DNA from: Vibrio gazogenes
GTDB taxonomy: Bacteria > Pseudomonadota > Gammaproteobacteria > Enterobacterales > Vibrionaceae
DNA length: 64,000 nucleotides
Assembly (NCBI RefSeq): GCF_023920225.1
Contig: NZ_CP092587.1
Span: 1,178,001-1,242,000 of the forward strand
Direction: 5' to 3'
Position numbers and translations under genes: made by a program. Numbering within the stretch: position 1 is the stretch's first letter; each line of letters starts with the position of its first letter. Shown piece after piece: positions 24,878 through 33,923 of this stretch. The notes beneath the pieces were generated by a model. The model was not told the origin of the DNA, did not search any database, and saw nothing but the letters and a program-made list of their open reading frames with translations.

Positions 24878-24894
24878 TTTATTCTGCCTGAGGG

Positions 24895-25368
24895 CTGCCA
24901 TTGCTTTTATCCCAGCCTTTGGCTCTGGAATTTGACGCACAATGACGTTTTTGGGTTTCAGAGGCTTCTGAGCTCTGTGCGCCAGTTCATCTTTCAGAGA
25001 TGAAAGACGAACCAGAAAATCTTTTTTGTTTGACAGCGTCGCACGTTGTCCAGAACCGACTTTTACGGGCGTCCTGCCCGGAAAAGCCTAACCATTCTTC
25101 CATGAATGGTTTTCTTTGTTGCGTGGTTCATTTGAATTCAGTGAAACATTTTAAGAGCCAACTTGAACGATGCACTCAGGGTAAAAATTCACGGATGAAT
25201 TTTTAGCTTTTTGTGAGCAGGAGCGAATAAAAGCGACCCGGCCAGCGTCCACGAACCTAAACCGTTCTTTTGGGTACTTTTGGAACGCCAAAAGTACCTG
25301 GGGCGCTTTCGAAGAAGTTAATGAAATCGAGGAAAGAGATTGCGCACCAAACCGCTGCACCTCAATTT
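24895..25368 (+). repeat. Island repeat copy 4 (modules R1, R2 and R3)
   Basis: R1 begins near 24897 (CCCAGCCTTTGGCTC, GACGCAC at 24934). Hairpins are TTCATCTTTCA/TGAAAGACGAA at 24986-25011, CGGGC/GCCCG at 25066-25080 and CCATTC/GAATGG near 25091-25108. AAAAATTCA-CGGA-TGAATTTTT is at 25183-25204 and GGTACTTTTGG-AACG-CCAAAAGTACC at 25273-25298. Small frames through this region are not genes. It is followed head-to-tail by copy 5 with a spacing of 467 bp between GACGCAC boxes. Confidence 0.85.
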
Positions 25369-25845
25369 TTATATTCCCCCAGCCTCCGGCCCCAAATTTT
25401 GACGCACAGTTTAGTTTCTCGATTTCAGAGGCATTGGTGCTCTGTGCGCCAGTTCATCTTTCAGAGATGAAAGATGAACCAGAAAATCTTTTTTGTTTGA
25501 CGGTGTCGCACGTTGTCCAGAACCAACTTTTACGGGCGTCCTGCCCGGAAAAGCCTCACCATTCTTCCGTGAATGGTTTTCTTTGTTGAGTGGTTGATTT
25601 GCGTGCGGTGAAACATGCTTAAAAAGTCAATTTGGTCACTGAACTCAGGGTGAAAAATCATGGACGATTTTTCAGGATTGCTTGAGCAGGATGCGAATCA
25701 ATCCGACCCTGATTACGTGCGCTGAACTCAAACCCTAGGCATTTTGGGGTACTTTTTCTGCCGTGAAAAAGTACCTGGGGCGCAGTCGGAGATGCTAACG
25801 AAATCGAGGAAAGTGATTGCGTCCCAAACTCAGCATCATCCTTTT
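25369..25845 (+). repeat. Island repeat copy 5 (modules R1, R2 and R3)
   Basis: It has the same order as copy 4, with GACGCAC at 25401. Hairpins are TTCATCTTTCA/TGAAAGATGAA (25454-25479, perfect), CGGGC/GCCCG (25533-25547) and CCATTC/GAATGG. TGAAAAATC/GATTTTTCA (25651-25674) and GGTACTTTTTC/GAAAAAGTACC (25748-25775) follow. The last two stems differ in sequence from copy 4 yet still pair perfectly. Confidence 0.85.
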
Positions 25846-25970
25846 ACTTTTCCAGCCATCGGCGTTGCAGTTTGACACACAATCTCGTTTTTCGGTTTCA
25901 GAGGCATCGAAAAAGCTATCTGGGTCGCTGTCTGAGATGCGATTGAAATCGGGGGGAAGTGATTACCAGA
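25846..25970 (+). repeat. Island repeat copy 6, internally deleted
   Basis: R1 starts at about 25850 (GACACAC at 25874, TTTTTCGGTTTCAGAGGCAT) and then jumps straight into the end of R3 (GAAAAAGCTATCTGGG, GAAATCGGGGGGAAGTGATT). The middle, with all the strong hairpins, has been lost. Confidence 0.75.
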
Positions 25971-25991
25971 CTGCTACACGCTATCACCCGT

Positions 25992-26483
25992 TTAATGCTG
26001 CTGAAACTCTGGATACTGTTGCAAAAACTGAACAATATCAAATGGCTTTAACCCACTGTTTTGTTGGTGCCAATTTAATAGTTTAGTAACATCGATATTT
26101 GCAAAGGTTTTTTCGAATTCAGCCCCTCGGTAAACCCGAGCAGAAGAAAACCATTCTTTGAGAGCGTTTTCATCTTTTGATTCTGCGGTGTAAGCTAACA
26201 TCGCTGACTCATATTGCTTTTGCTCTTCCCCAAAACAATTCATATCTGCAAGGTAAGCAAGATAACTCGCGACAGCGTACTTCTCTTTTTTAGATAATTG
26301 AATAAACCACTGCTCATCAATCTTAGGGAGTTTTTCTTCGATGCTGTCGCAGTATTCCATTTTATTTTCCAAAACCGAATACGACGCTATCATTTGGTTT
26401 TTTAGATAGTTATCCCAGCTTTGTGCAAGTGAGTGAAAAGAGGTCGCCCCGCAGAAGATGAGTAATAAAAGTTTACAGCGCAT
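25992..26483 (-). CDS. Hypothetical exported protein
   Basis: The protein is about 163 residues and not recognised. It begins MRCKLLLLIFCGATSFHSLAQS, a good Sec signal peptide with cleavage near SLA-QS. The mature part is helical-looking with several cysteines (MEYCDSIEEK, ADMNCFGEE) and ends QFLQQYPEFQQH. The start is uncertain: ATG at 26483 or TTG at 26489, with GGAG upstream; a longer frame to 26510 is less likely because it would bury the signal peptide. It lies between the repeat array and panF and forms the edge of the island. A periplasmic location is inferred. Confidence 0.65.
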   Translation of the reverse strand: MRCKLLLLIFCGATSFHSLAQSWDNYLKNQMIASYSVLENKMEYCDSIEEKLPKIDEQWFIQLSKKEKYAVASYLAYLADMNCFGEEQKQYESAMLAYTAESKDENALKEWFSSARVYRGAEFEKTFANIDVTKLLNWHQQNSGLKPFDIVQFLQQYPEFQQH

Positions 26484-26583
26484 TAGCAATACATCTCCAA
26501 TTCGAGTCAAAGTCTCATCACGTTCAGTGAGACATCATACAACAGCGCAGGCCACAGGTAGCCGTAGCCACCTGTAAACAACA

Positions 26584-28041
26584 TCACTCAGCCGCCATAA
26601 CTGTCGAAGCAGTTGAGGGCTTGAGATAGCTACCGACAATAAAGGCCACCAAACCGAGGATCAACGTCGGTACTATCGGATGAATCCCACCGAGATCGGG
26701 CTTGAATGCCACCAGCGAGATATAACTTGCCAAACCGACCGCCATGCTGCTCAGAGCACCTGTTGCCGAGGCTTTCGACCAATATAACCCCAGCACTAAC
26801 GGCCAGAGAAAGACGGCTTGCAAACCACCTAAAGCCATCAGATTCAGCCAGATGATCATATCCGGCGGGTGGGTGGCGGCCAAAAAGACCAGCAGCGCAA
26901 AAATCGCGGTCACCCAGACGGAAAGTCGGCTGAGTTTGCGCTCTCCCTGATCTTCATCCAGCATTCTGGGATTGATATAGTTGAGATACAGGTCTTTCAG
27001 CAGCGTTGCAGAAGCCTGAATCAGTTGTGAGTCAATCGTGGACATAATCGCAGCCATGGGGCCGGCGAGAAAAATCCCTGCAACCATCGGTGGCAGCACC
27101 GTCATCATCAGTGTCGGCATGATTTGGTCCGGGCTGGCAACTTCCGGCACAATTGCCCGGCCAAGCGCCCCGGCCAGATGCGTGCCGAACATCAGTAAAG
27201 CCATCATAATGGTACTGATGACAATCCCTTTATGTAATGAAGCGCTGTCTTTGTAAGACATACACCGCACTGCTGCGTGAGGTAAACCGATCACCCCGAA
27301 ACAGACTAATACCCAGAAACTGAGGATAAACGGCTGGTTGAGAAAATGGTCCGGCCCGTACGGGGTGACTAACGCCGGGTCAATGTCATGTAGCCGGGTG
27401 ATTAATTCACCGATACCGTGACCGGCATGGATCACGCCCCAAAGCAATACGAATGTCCCGATCAGCATCATAATGCCCTGAACGGTATCGGTCAGGACCA
27501 CCGCCCGGAAGCCACCGATGGTGGTATATAACCCGACCGTACAGGCGAACAGCAACAGACCTTGATGATAAGACAAGCCGGTGACGGTCTGGAGTAGCCG
27601 CGCACCACCGACGAACTGAACCACCATGGTGCCGAAAAAGGCGAGCAGCAGCGTGAGTGAAGTAATGATAACCACGGTGCGACTCTGAAAACGGGCAAAC
27701 AAAATGTCATTGAGCGTCACCGCATTGTGGCGTCTGGCTTCCATCGCAAATTTTTTCCCCAGTACACCTAAGGTCAGCCAAGTTGCGGGCAATTGAATCA
27801 TCGCCAGTAATACCCAGCCCAGCCCCATTTTATAGGCAGCACCCGGCCCCCCGATAAAACTACTGGCACTGGCATAAGTCGCTGCCAGTGTCATGGCGAG
27901 GACAAACCCGCCGAGACTACGACTGCCGATAAAATATTCACTGAGAAACTGCCCCGGCCGATGATGTCGTCTTGTCAGCATGGCCAGCGCAAAGACCGCG
28001 GCAAGGTAGATGAGTAAAGGGATAATCAGTTGACTATTCAT
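26584..28041 (-). CDS. panF: Sodium/pantothenate symporter
   Basis: This 485-residue inner-membrane transporter of the sodium:solute symporter family takes up pantothenate for coenzyme A synthesis. About 13 hydrophobic helices are visible. Family signatures include YFIGSRSLGGFVLAMTLAAT near the N-terminus, ASASSFIGGPGAAYKMGLGW, the sodium-site region VQGIMMLIGTF and STIDSQLIQASATLLKDLY. It overlaps yhdT by 8 bp, as in the known yhdT-panF pair, which supports the assignment. In many gammaproteobacteria prmA follows panF; here the next region is the repeat-rich island instead. Confidence 0.95.
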   Translation of the reverse strand: MNSQLIIPLLIYLAAVFALAMLTRRHHRPGQFLSEYFIGSRSLGGFVLAMTLAATYASASSFIGGPGAAYKMGLGWVLLAMIQLPATWLTLGVLGKKFAMEARRHNAVTLNDILFARFQSRTVVIITSLTLLLAFFGTMVVQFVGGARLLQTVTGLSYHQGLLLFACTVGLYTTIGGFRAVVLTDTVQGIMMLIGTFVLLWGVIHAGHGIGELITRLHDIDPALVTPYGPDHFLNQPFILSFWVLVCFGVIGLPHAAVRCMSYKDSASLHKGIVISTIMMALLMFGTHLAGALGRAIVPEVASPDQIMPTLMMTVLPPMVAGIFLAGPMAAIMSTIDSQLIQASATLLKDLYLNYINPRMLDEDQGERKLSRLSVWVTAIFALLVFLAATHPPDMIIWLNLMALGGLQAVFLWPLVLGLYWSKASATGALSSMAVGLASYISLVAFKPDLGGIHPIVPTLILGLVAFIVGSYLKPSTASTVMAAE

Positions 28042-28375
28042 GATGATGATTCTGTTGTGAAGTGTTGGTCTGAGATGAATTCAGTGTGTTTGGGTCTGAT
28101 TCCAAAACGTCTTCTTCTGTGGACAGAGAGAAATTACGGTAGACATATTTCACCATCAGGGCACACAAGAGTGTAAAAAGCACCGGGCCGACAACACAAG
28201 AAAGTAGAAACCATAATGGCATTCCCCAATAAAGCTCAGGTAATGCCTGAGATTCAGGCGCTGGAGAGAAGCCGTAAGCCGTGGCATACCACCAGATAAA
28301 ATATCCCAGTGCCAGTGCAATTGCCCATAAAGCTTCACGATGTGCCTGACGATAAGACTCGGTCTGTTGATTCAT
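28034..28375 (-). CDS. yhdT: YhdT family membrane protein (DUF997)
   Basis: This 113-residue protein has two transmembrane helices (about residues 15-36 and 48-75). The family sequence HREALWAIALALGYFIWWYATAYG is followed by PLWFLLSCVVGPVLFTLLCALMV. The C-terminal about 30 residues are polar and histidine-rich. YhdT is encoded directly upstream of panF in many gammaproteobacteria, and the two genes overlap here, so a supporting role for PanF is a reasonable inference. The exact function is unknown. The 264 bp before it, up to the DeoR-type gene, hold no supported gene. Confidence 0.92.
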   Translation of the reverse strand: MNQQTESYRQAHREALWAIALALGYFIWWYATAYGFSPAPESQALPELYWGMPLWFLLSCVVGPVLFTLLCALMVKYVYRNFSLSTEEDVLESDPNTLNSSQTNTSQQNHHHE

Positions 28376-28639
28376 CGGCTATGATTCTCCCTGTTCCTGT
28401 CATCTTAAAAGACTATTCGGATTGAAATCATTCAGTTGAAGATAATTTCTGTCTCTGAATTTGGTTGGCGATGATACCAGAATGCAGGCCATGAAGGTAA
28501 GTTGAGAATATTGTCTGTATAAAATCGGTGAACCAAGACAATCACTTTCATTTGGTCAGCATAAAATCGCGATTGTTGAATGGCGGACAGGGAATATTCC
28601 GACTTGAAGGTGAGCTGAAAACAATACCAAAGCAATTTT

Positions 28640-29380
28640 TTATACTAAAGCAATGTTGATTCGGTGTTCTGATAAGCTCGCCTGATAGTCTGGCTCTAAT
28701 TGCTGGTCAGTGATGACCCGATGGATAAAATGAGCCGGTCCGATTGGATGAGGATGAATTACACCGAATTTAGTACTATCGGTTAACACAATGTTTTCAG
28801 AACATTTCTGTAAGGCCGCATTGACGATATCGGTGCGCATCATGTCTCTACCGGTAAATCCTGTTTCCGGATGATAACCGTCAACACCGATAAACAATTT
28901 ACTGAAATGGACCTGTTGTAGATTCTGCCGGGTCAGCGGCCCAACCATACTTTCACTGCGTTTCTGGTATATGCCGCCAAGCAAGATGACTTCACATTCA
29001 CTATCCCGTAGCAGGTGGGCAATATAATTGCTGACTGTTATCAGGGTAATATTACGTTTTTTTCCAAGTAGACGGGCCAATAGTGCATTGGTACTGCCGC
29101 TTTCAATAAAAACTGTTTCTCCGTCATGTACCAGTGATGCGGCATATTCAGCGAGTGCCTGCTTCTGCGAGTAATTCGTCATCAGTCGGGTTTCGGTGTC
29201 TTCGCTGTTGATTGCAACCGCGAACCCATGAACCCGTTTGAGGAATTTCCCCTGTTCAAGAAAATTCAGGTCATGCCTGACTGTGACAACCGACACCCTA
29301 GTAATGTCTGCGAGTTCGTTCACACTGATTTTCTTTTTCTCCGCTACAAGCTGAAGAATGCTCTGCTGTCTTTGATTCAT
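28640..29380 (-). CDS. DeoR-family transcriptional regulator
   Basis: This 246-residue repressor-type protein has an N-terminal DeoR winged helix (residues 5-57: [21 protein letters not shown], then [15 protein letters not shown]). The C-terminal sugar-phosphate sensing domain (about 75-230) contains [14 protein letters not shown] and [35 protein letters not shown] and VLTDSTKFG. Such proteins usually respond to phosphorylated sugars. It lies upstream of fsaA on the same strand side, separated by a MITE-like element, and near the ybiY-ybiW genes. It is therefore a good candidate to control that sugar-phosphate pathway, though this is inferred from position. Confidence 0.92.
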   Translation of the reverse strand: MNQRQQSILQLVAEKKKISVNELADITRVSVVTVRHDLNFLEQGKFLKRVHGFAVAINSEDTETRLMTNYSQKQALAEYAASLVHDGETVFIESGSTNALLARLLGKKRNITLITVSNYIAHLLRDSECEVILLGGIYQKRSESMVGPLTRQNLQQVHFSKLFIGVDGYHPETGFTGRDMMRTDIVNAALQKCSENIVLTDSTKFGVIHPHPIGPAHFIHRVITDQQLEPDYQASLSEHRINIALV

Positions 29381-29455
29381 GACTTGGTTCTATTTGGTAG
29401 GGTCTGTTTCTATATTACCTTAAGTTAGAAGGACATACACCTTTCAGAAATACAC

Positions 29456-29637
29456 TAGGGGCTGTTGACCTTCCGTGATGGTTTTTGCAGCAAATGCTGC
29501 CCAGAGGGTTCATCTGAACGTGTCTTGCTCTTTGTTGCGGGTCATTTGCTTAGGATAGCTAAGCGGCATGCCTCGCGCCGCGATCAACACCCGTTCAGAT
29601 TGAACAAAATTCAACCACGAAAGGTCAACAACCCCTA
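29456..29637. mobile_element. Complete 182-bp MITE-like element with 22-bp terminal inverted repeats
   Basis: The left end TAGGGGCTGTTGACC and the right end, read inward on the other strand (TAGGGGTTGTTGACC), match over 22 positions with two differences. The outer TA on each side would suit a TA target duplication, as in IS630/mariner elements, but the family is not identified. There is no room for a transposase, so it would need help from another element. A half copy lies at 10714-10814. It sits between the DeoR-type gene and fsaA. Confidence 0.75.
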
Positions 29638-29790
29638 AGCTTAACGCCATGAATTCATCTTATTTGCAGATGGACAGTTGTAAGCAGTTTAAAGCCGGTG
29701 AAATTGTTTCTTTAGATGGGCATAAAATAGGAACTCACAAGCTTCACAATGAAATGAAAGACGTTGTGAGTCTATTTCCCACGAACCTGT

Positions 29791-30453
29791 TCAAAAATTC
29801 AATGATTGATAAGTTTTGCACCAGTCTTTCTCAAACTGATTGAGAGCACTATCCGTTGCCGGTGAGGCGATTAACTGCCCGGCAACATCAACTGGAACTG
29901 TAACGGCTTGGGCTCCGGCGATTAGGCAATCTATTACCTGACGGCAGTTTTTAAAGCTGGCTGCCAGTATTTTGGTTTGTGGAGCGTGTAATTGTAACAA
30001 TCGGTTCAGGGTTATAACGGTCTCAGTACCATTACCGGACAATGCATCCAGCCGATTAACGTACGGAGCAATATATTGAGCACCGGCTGCGGCCGCAAGC
30101 AATCCCTGACTGGCGCTATATACCGCTGTACCAAGTAGCGGAACCCCTTCCTGTTTCAGTTGATTCATGGCGGCTAGTCCTTCAACCGTCACCGGGACTT
30201 TGACGACCAGATTCTCATCGATACTCCGCAGATAATGGGCTTCTTCCACCATGGTCTCTGCCTGTCTGGCAAGCACCTGAGCGAACAGCCGGGGTGATTC
30301 TCCGAGTACTTCACGTAATTGTCTGAGCAGCTCATGAATTTTCTTGCCGGAGGCAGCTACGATTGTTGGATTGGTCGTCACACCAGCGATTGGCAAGATA
30401 CGCTGGAAGTGTCGGATCGCATCAATATCGGCGGTATCCAGATAAATTTCCAT
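29791..30453 (-). CDS. fsaA: Fructose-6-phosphate aldolase
   Basis: This 220-residue transaldolase-type class I aldolase is the same length as E. coli FsaA. The Schiff-base lysine is Lys85 in LVVKVPVT, with MEIYLDTADIDAIR at the N-terminus and GVTTNPTIVAASG giving the substrate loop. FSA enzymes form or cleave fructose 6-phosphate and work best with hydroxyacetone as donor. The divergent neighbours ybiY and ybiW encode a glycyl radical enzyme pair, and the same three genes are grouped in E. coli. That supports a shared pathway in which the aldolase splits a ketose phosphate made by the radical enzyme into glyceraldehyde 3-phosphate and a C3 ketone. Confidence 0.94.
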   Translation of the reverse strand: MEIYLDTADIDAIRHFQRILPIAGVTTNPTIVAASGKKIHELLRQLREVLGESPRLFAQVLARQAETMVEEAHYLRSIDENLVVKVPVTVEGLAAMNQLKQEGVPLLGTAVYSASQGLLAAAAGAQYIAPYVNRLDALSGNGTETVITLNRLLQLHAPQTKILAASFKNCRQVIDCLIAGAQAVTVPVDVAGQLIASPATDSALNQFEKDWCKTYQSLNF

Positions 30454-30515
30454 TGATGGCTAGCTCCTCGAAATTTTTAATACTACTTATTATAGATTGA
30501 TCTTTATAGCTTGTT

Positions 30516-30529
30516 ATGATCGATATCAA
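30516..30529. promoter_or_regulatory. Near-consensus FNR binding site between fsaA and ybiY
   Basis: ATGAT-CGAT-ATCAA matches the FNR consensus TTGAT-N4-ATCAA at nine of ten defined positions. It lies in the 133-bp divergent region, about 58 bp before the ybiY start. Anaerobic activation of an oxygen-sensitive glycyl radical system fits well. CRP uses a related but different core, so FNR is the better reading. Confidence 0.65.
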
Positions 30530-30586
30530 ATAAATTTTCGTTAGAAAGTATTTTAATAACCGTACGAATATTTTTTGGGTTGTCAT

Positions 30587-31486
30587 ATGGTTTTTAATAT
30601 TCAGCGTTATTCAACACATGATGGTCCGGGAATCCGAACGGTCGTGTTTATGAAAGGCTGCCCGTTACGATGCCGGTGGTGCCAGAATCCGGAAAGTCAC
30701 CGATGTGGGCGAGAGCTTCTGTTCGACCCGAGTTTGTGTCTGGCCGGGTGTACATTGTGTTGTGATGCCGTTCCGGATGTGATCCGACAGCGCGGAGAGC
30801 AGTTGTGCATCGATCGGGCACGACTACAGGAAGAACATCTGACAGTTTTAGAACAGCTCTGCCCGACAAAGGCTTTGACTGTCTGTGGTGAAGCGCTGGA
30901 CATCGACACGATCATGCAGACTATTCGCAGAGATAGACCCTTTTATGATCGGAGTGGTGGTGGTGTGACTTTGTCCGGTGGCGAGCCGTTTATGGCTCAT
31001 GAACTCAGTGGAGAGTTGCTTGCACAGTGCCATCAGGAAGGGATTCATACCGCTGTGGAAACTTGCCTGCATGTTCCCTGGAAATATATCGAACCGTCAT
31101 TGGATCATGTTGACCTATTTCTGGCGGATCTGAAACATGTCGAACCACAAATATTCAGACGCTGGACCCGTGGGAGCGCCAAACGGGTTATGACTCACCT
31201 GAAGACGCTTTCCCAGCGCGGGAAGACGGTAATAATTCGGGTTCCTCTGATTCCTGATTTTAATGCGGATGAGTCATCGGTTAAAGCGATTATCGACTTT
31301 GTGACGACGGAACTGTCGGGAAAAGAAATTCATTTTTTGCCTTACCACACGCTGGGAAAACAGAAATATCAGTTGCTAGGGCGACCTTATCTGGCTCGTA
31401 CCACAGGATTAGATGCTCCGGAACTGTTGGATTTTGCCCGAAACTATGCTCAGGCCAATGGTCTGAGAGTAACCTTGAGAGGATAA
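30587..31486 (+). CDS. ybiY: Glycyl radical enzyme activase (YbiY type)
   Basis: This radical SAM enzyme of about 299 residues installs the glycyl radical on its partner, encoded next. The radical SAM cluster is CPLRCRWC (Cx3Cx2C) after FMKGC. A reduced cysteine-rich insert with CLAGCTLC and [10 protein letters not shown] follows and may hold an additional cluster. [14 protein letters not shown] is the SAM-contact GGE motif. The sequence is very like what I recall of E. coli YbiY ([40 protein letters not shown]). The ATG at 30587 matches that start; a frame start at 30575 is less likely. ybiW begins 4 nt after its stop. Confidence 0.93.
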   Translation: MVFNIQRYSTHDGPGIRTVVFMKGCPLRCRWCQNPESHRCGRELLFDPSLCLAGCTLCCDAVPDVIRQRGEQLCIDRARLQEEHLTVLEQLCPTKALTVCGEALDIDTIMQTIRRDRPFYDRSGGGVTLSGGEPFMAHELSGELLAQCHQEGIHTAVETCLHVPWKYIEPSLDHVDLFLADLKHVEPQIFRRWTRGSAKRVMTHLKTLSQRGKTVIIRVPLIPDFNADESSVKAIIDFVTTELSGKEIHFLPYHTLGKQKYQLLGRPYLARTTGLDAPELLDFARNYAQANGLRVTLRG

Positions 31487-31490
31487 AATA

Positions 31491-33923
31491 ATGGTGACAC
31501 TGAATCTGAAGCAGGTTAGTGAGAGAATCCGGGCACATAAAAACGCACTGATTCATATTGTCCAACCTGCGGTGTGCACAGAGCGAGCCGTTCATTACAC
31601 CGAGATCTATCAACAGCATGCAGATAAGCCTGTACCGGTACGCCGGGCGTTGGCGTTGGCTCATCACCTTGAACAGAGAACGATCTGGATCAAACACGAT
31701 GAAATGATTATTGGTAATCAGGCCAGTCAGGTTCGGGCTGCTCCTATTTTTCCTGAGTATACGGTCAACTGGATTCTGGCGGAAATCGATGAATTGGCTG
31801 AGCGACCCGGAGCCGGTTTTTCCGTGACTCAGGAAAATAAAGACACGATTCACCGGGTGCTTCCCTGGTGGCAGGGGCAGACAGTCCAGGATCGCTGTTA
31901 TGGTATTTTTTCTCAGGAGCATAAAGATATTCTGGCAACCGGGATGATTAAAGCCGAAGGAAATATGACGTCGGGAGACGCTCATCTGGCGGTTGATTAT
32001 GCCCTGTTGCTTGAGAAAGGTCTGGACTGGTTACGTGACAAGGTCACTCAGCGTCAAGCCCGAATGAATCTGACAGTGTTGGATGATCTGCATGGTAATC
32101 AGTTTCTCACAGCCGTAGAGATAACGCTTGCAGCAGTCAGTCAACATATCCATCGCTATGCAGAACTGGCTCGCCGAGAGGCTGCAAAGGCTGAGACCGT
32201 ACAGAGAAGGAGTGAACTGCTGGCAATTGCTGAAAACTGTGACGTCATTGCTCATCAACCTCCGCAAACATTCTGGCAAGGAGTGCAGTTGGCTTATTTT
32301 ATTCAACTGTTTCTGCAAATCGAGTCAAATGGTCATTCAGTCTCTTTCGGGCGGATGGATCAGTTCTTATATCCGTTATATCACCAAGATGTCGAACAAG
32401 AGAAAACCCTGAGCCGGGAAGACGCGATTGAACTTTTACAATGTTGTTGGTTAAAGCTGTTGGAGGTCAACAAGATTCGGTCAGGGACTCATTCAAAAGC
32501 CTCGGCGGGGAGTCCACTGTACCAGAATGTTACGATTGGCGGACAGAAGCTGATAGAAGGACAGGCAGTTGATGCGGTGAACTCGTTATCTTATGCCATC
32601 CTTGAGTCCTGCGGACGTTTACGCTCGACTCAGCCAAATCTGAGTGTTCGCTATCATGCCGGAATGAGTGATGACTTCTTAGATGCTTGTGTGCAAGTGA
32701 TTCGCTGCGGTTTTGGCATGCCGGCATTTAATAATGATGAAATTGTTATTCCCGAATTTATTCGTCTGGGAGTGATGCCTGAAGATGCTTATGAATATGC
32801 CGCTATCGGCTGTATTGAAACTGCTGTTGCCGGAAAATGGGGTTATCGCTGCACCGGGATGAGTTTTATCAATTTTGCCAGGGTGATGTTAGCTGCACTG
32901 GAAGGGGGACAGGATGCGACATCGGGGCAGACATTTCTGCCACAGGAACAGGCGCTCTCTCAAGGCAACTTCTCTTCATTTGATGACGTGATGCTGGCCT
33001 GGGATCGGCAAATCCGTTACTACACCAGGAAATCAATTGAGATCGAATATGTGGTCGATACCATGCTGGAAGAAAATGCACATGATCTCCTGTGCTCTTC
33101 TCTGGTAGACGACTGTATTGAGCGGGCAAAAACGATTAAACAGGGCGGCGCAAAGTATGACTGGGTCTCCGGACTACAGGTCGGGATTGCAAATCTGGGG
33201 AATAGCCTGGCAGCGGTAAAAACATTGATTTTTGAACAGGGTCTGGTTCGTCAGCAGGAGCTGGCTCAGGCACTATCTGACGATTTTTCCGGACTGGCAC
33301 ATGAACAGCTTCGTCAGCGTTTGGTTCACCGGGCACCGAAGTATGGCAATGATGATGAATCTGTTGATCAGTTATTGGTTCGTGCATATCAGAGTTATAT
33401 CGATGAACTCAAGCAATACCATAACCCACGCTATGGACGAGGGCCTATCGGTGGTGATTATTACGCCGGAACTTCATCCATTTCAGCGAATGTACCGTTT
33501 GGCGCAGCAACGATGGCGACACCGGACGGACGCAAAGCCGGCATGCCATTGGCCGAGGGAGCAAGTCCTGCATCCGGTACGGATCATCTGGGACCGACGG
33601 CAGTGATGAACTCCGTCAGTGCACTGCCGACAGGCGCTATTCTGGGTGGTGTGTTACTGAATCAGAAACTGAATCCATCCATGTTGGACGATGACAGTGA
33701 TCGACGTAAACTGATGTCTCTGTTGCGGACATTCTTCGATATCCATCGTGGCTGGCATGTTCAGTATAATGTCGTTTCCCGCAATACCTTAATTGAAGCT
33801 AAAAAACATCCGGAGCAGTATCGGGATCTGGTCGTTCGAGTGGCCGGTTATTCTGCCTTTTTCACTGCGCTATCTCCGGAGACACAGGATGATATTATCG
33901 CCCGGACGGAACATGTGCTGTGA
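31491..33923 (+). CDS. ybiW: Glycyl radical enzyme of the YbiW/PflD type
   Basis: The 810-residue enzyme is exactly as long as I recall for E. coli YbiW. The glycyl radical loop is RVAGYSAFF near the C-terminus (Gly786). The thiyl-radical cysteine is Cys441 in AIGCIETAVAGKWGY, with Glu443 two residues later, the C-x-E arrangement of diol-dehydratase-like enzymes rather than the double cysteine of pyruvate formate-lyase. YbiW-type enzymes have recently been described as acting on 1,5-anhydroglucitol 6-phosphate, giving 1-deoxyfructose 6-phosphate for FSA to cleave. The local gene set (fsaA, ybiY, ybiW) fits that, but the substrate here is inferred. It needs activation by YbiY and is destroyed by oxygen. 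Confidence 0.94.
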   Translation: MVTLNLKQVSERIRAHKNALIHIVQPAVCTERAVHYTEIYQQHADKPVPVRRALALAHHLEQRTIWIKHDEMIIGNQASQVRAAPIFPEYTVNWILAEIDELAERPGAGFSVTQENKDTIHRVLPWWQGQTVQDRCYGIFSQEHKDILATGMIKAEGNMTSGDAHLAVDYALLLEKGLDWLRDKVTQRQARMNLTVLDDLHGNQFLTAVEITLAAVSQHIHRYAELARREAAKAETVQRRSELLAIAENCDVIAHQPPQTFWQGVQLAYFIQLFLQIESNGHSVSFGRMDQFLYPLYHQDVEQEKTLSREDAIELLQCCWLKLLEVNKIRSGTHSKASAGSPLYQNVTIGGQKLIEGQAVDAVNSLSYAILESCGRLRSTQPNLSVRYHAGMSDDFLDACVQVIRCGFGMPAFNNDEIVIPEFIRLGVMPEDAYEYAAIGCIETAVAGKWGYRCTGMSFINFARVMLAALEGGQDATSGQTFLPQEQALSQGNFSSFDDVMLAWDRQIRYYTRKSIEIEYVVDTMLEENAHDLLCSSLVDDCIERAKTIKQGGAKYDWVSGLQVGIANLGNSLAAVKTLIFEQGLVRQQELAQALSDDFSGLAHEQLRQRLVHRAPKYGNDDESVDQLLVRAYQSYIDELKQYHNPRYGRGPIGGDYYAGTSSISANVPFGAATMATPDGRKAGMPLAEGASPASGTDHLGPTAVMNSVSALPTGAILGGVLLNQKLNPSMLDDDSDRRKLMSLLRTFFDIHRGWHVQYNVVSRNTLIEAKKHPEQYRDLVVRVAGYSAFFTALSPETQDDIIARTEHVL

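Noticed and set aside
25000..25470. Two small open frames inside repeat copies 4 and 5
   Set aside because: They are translations of the stem-loops; the corresponding frames are broken in the neighbouring copies.
29649..29843. 64-codon frame overlapping the end of fsaA
   Set aside because: It starts right after the MITE end, lacks a ribosome-binding site and overlaps fsaA on the other strand.
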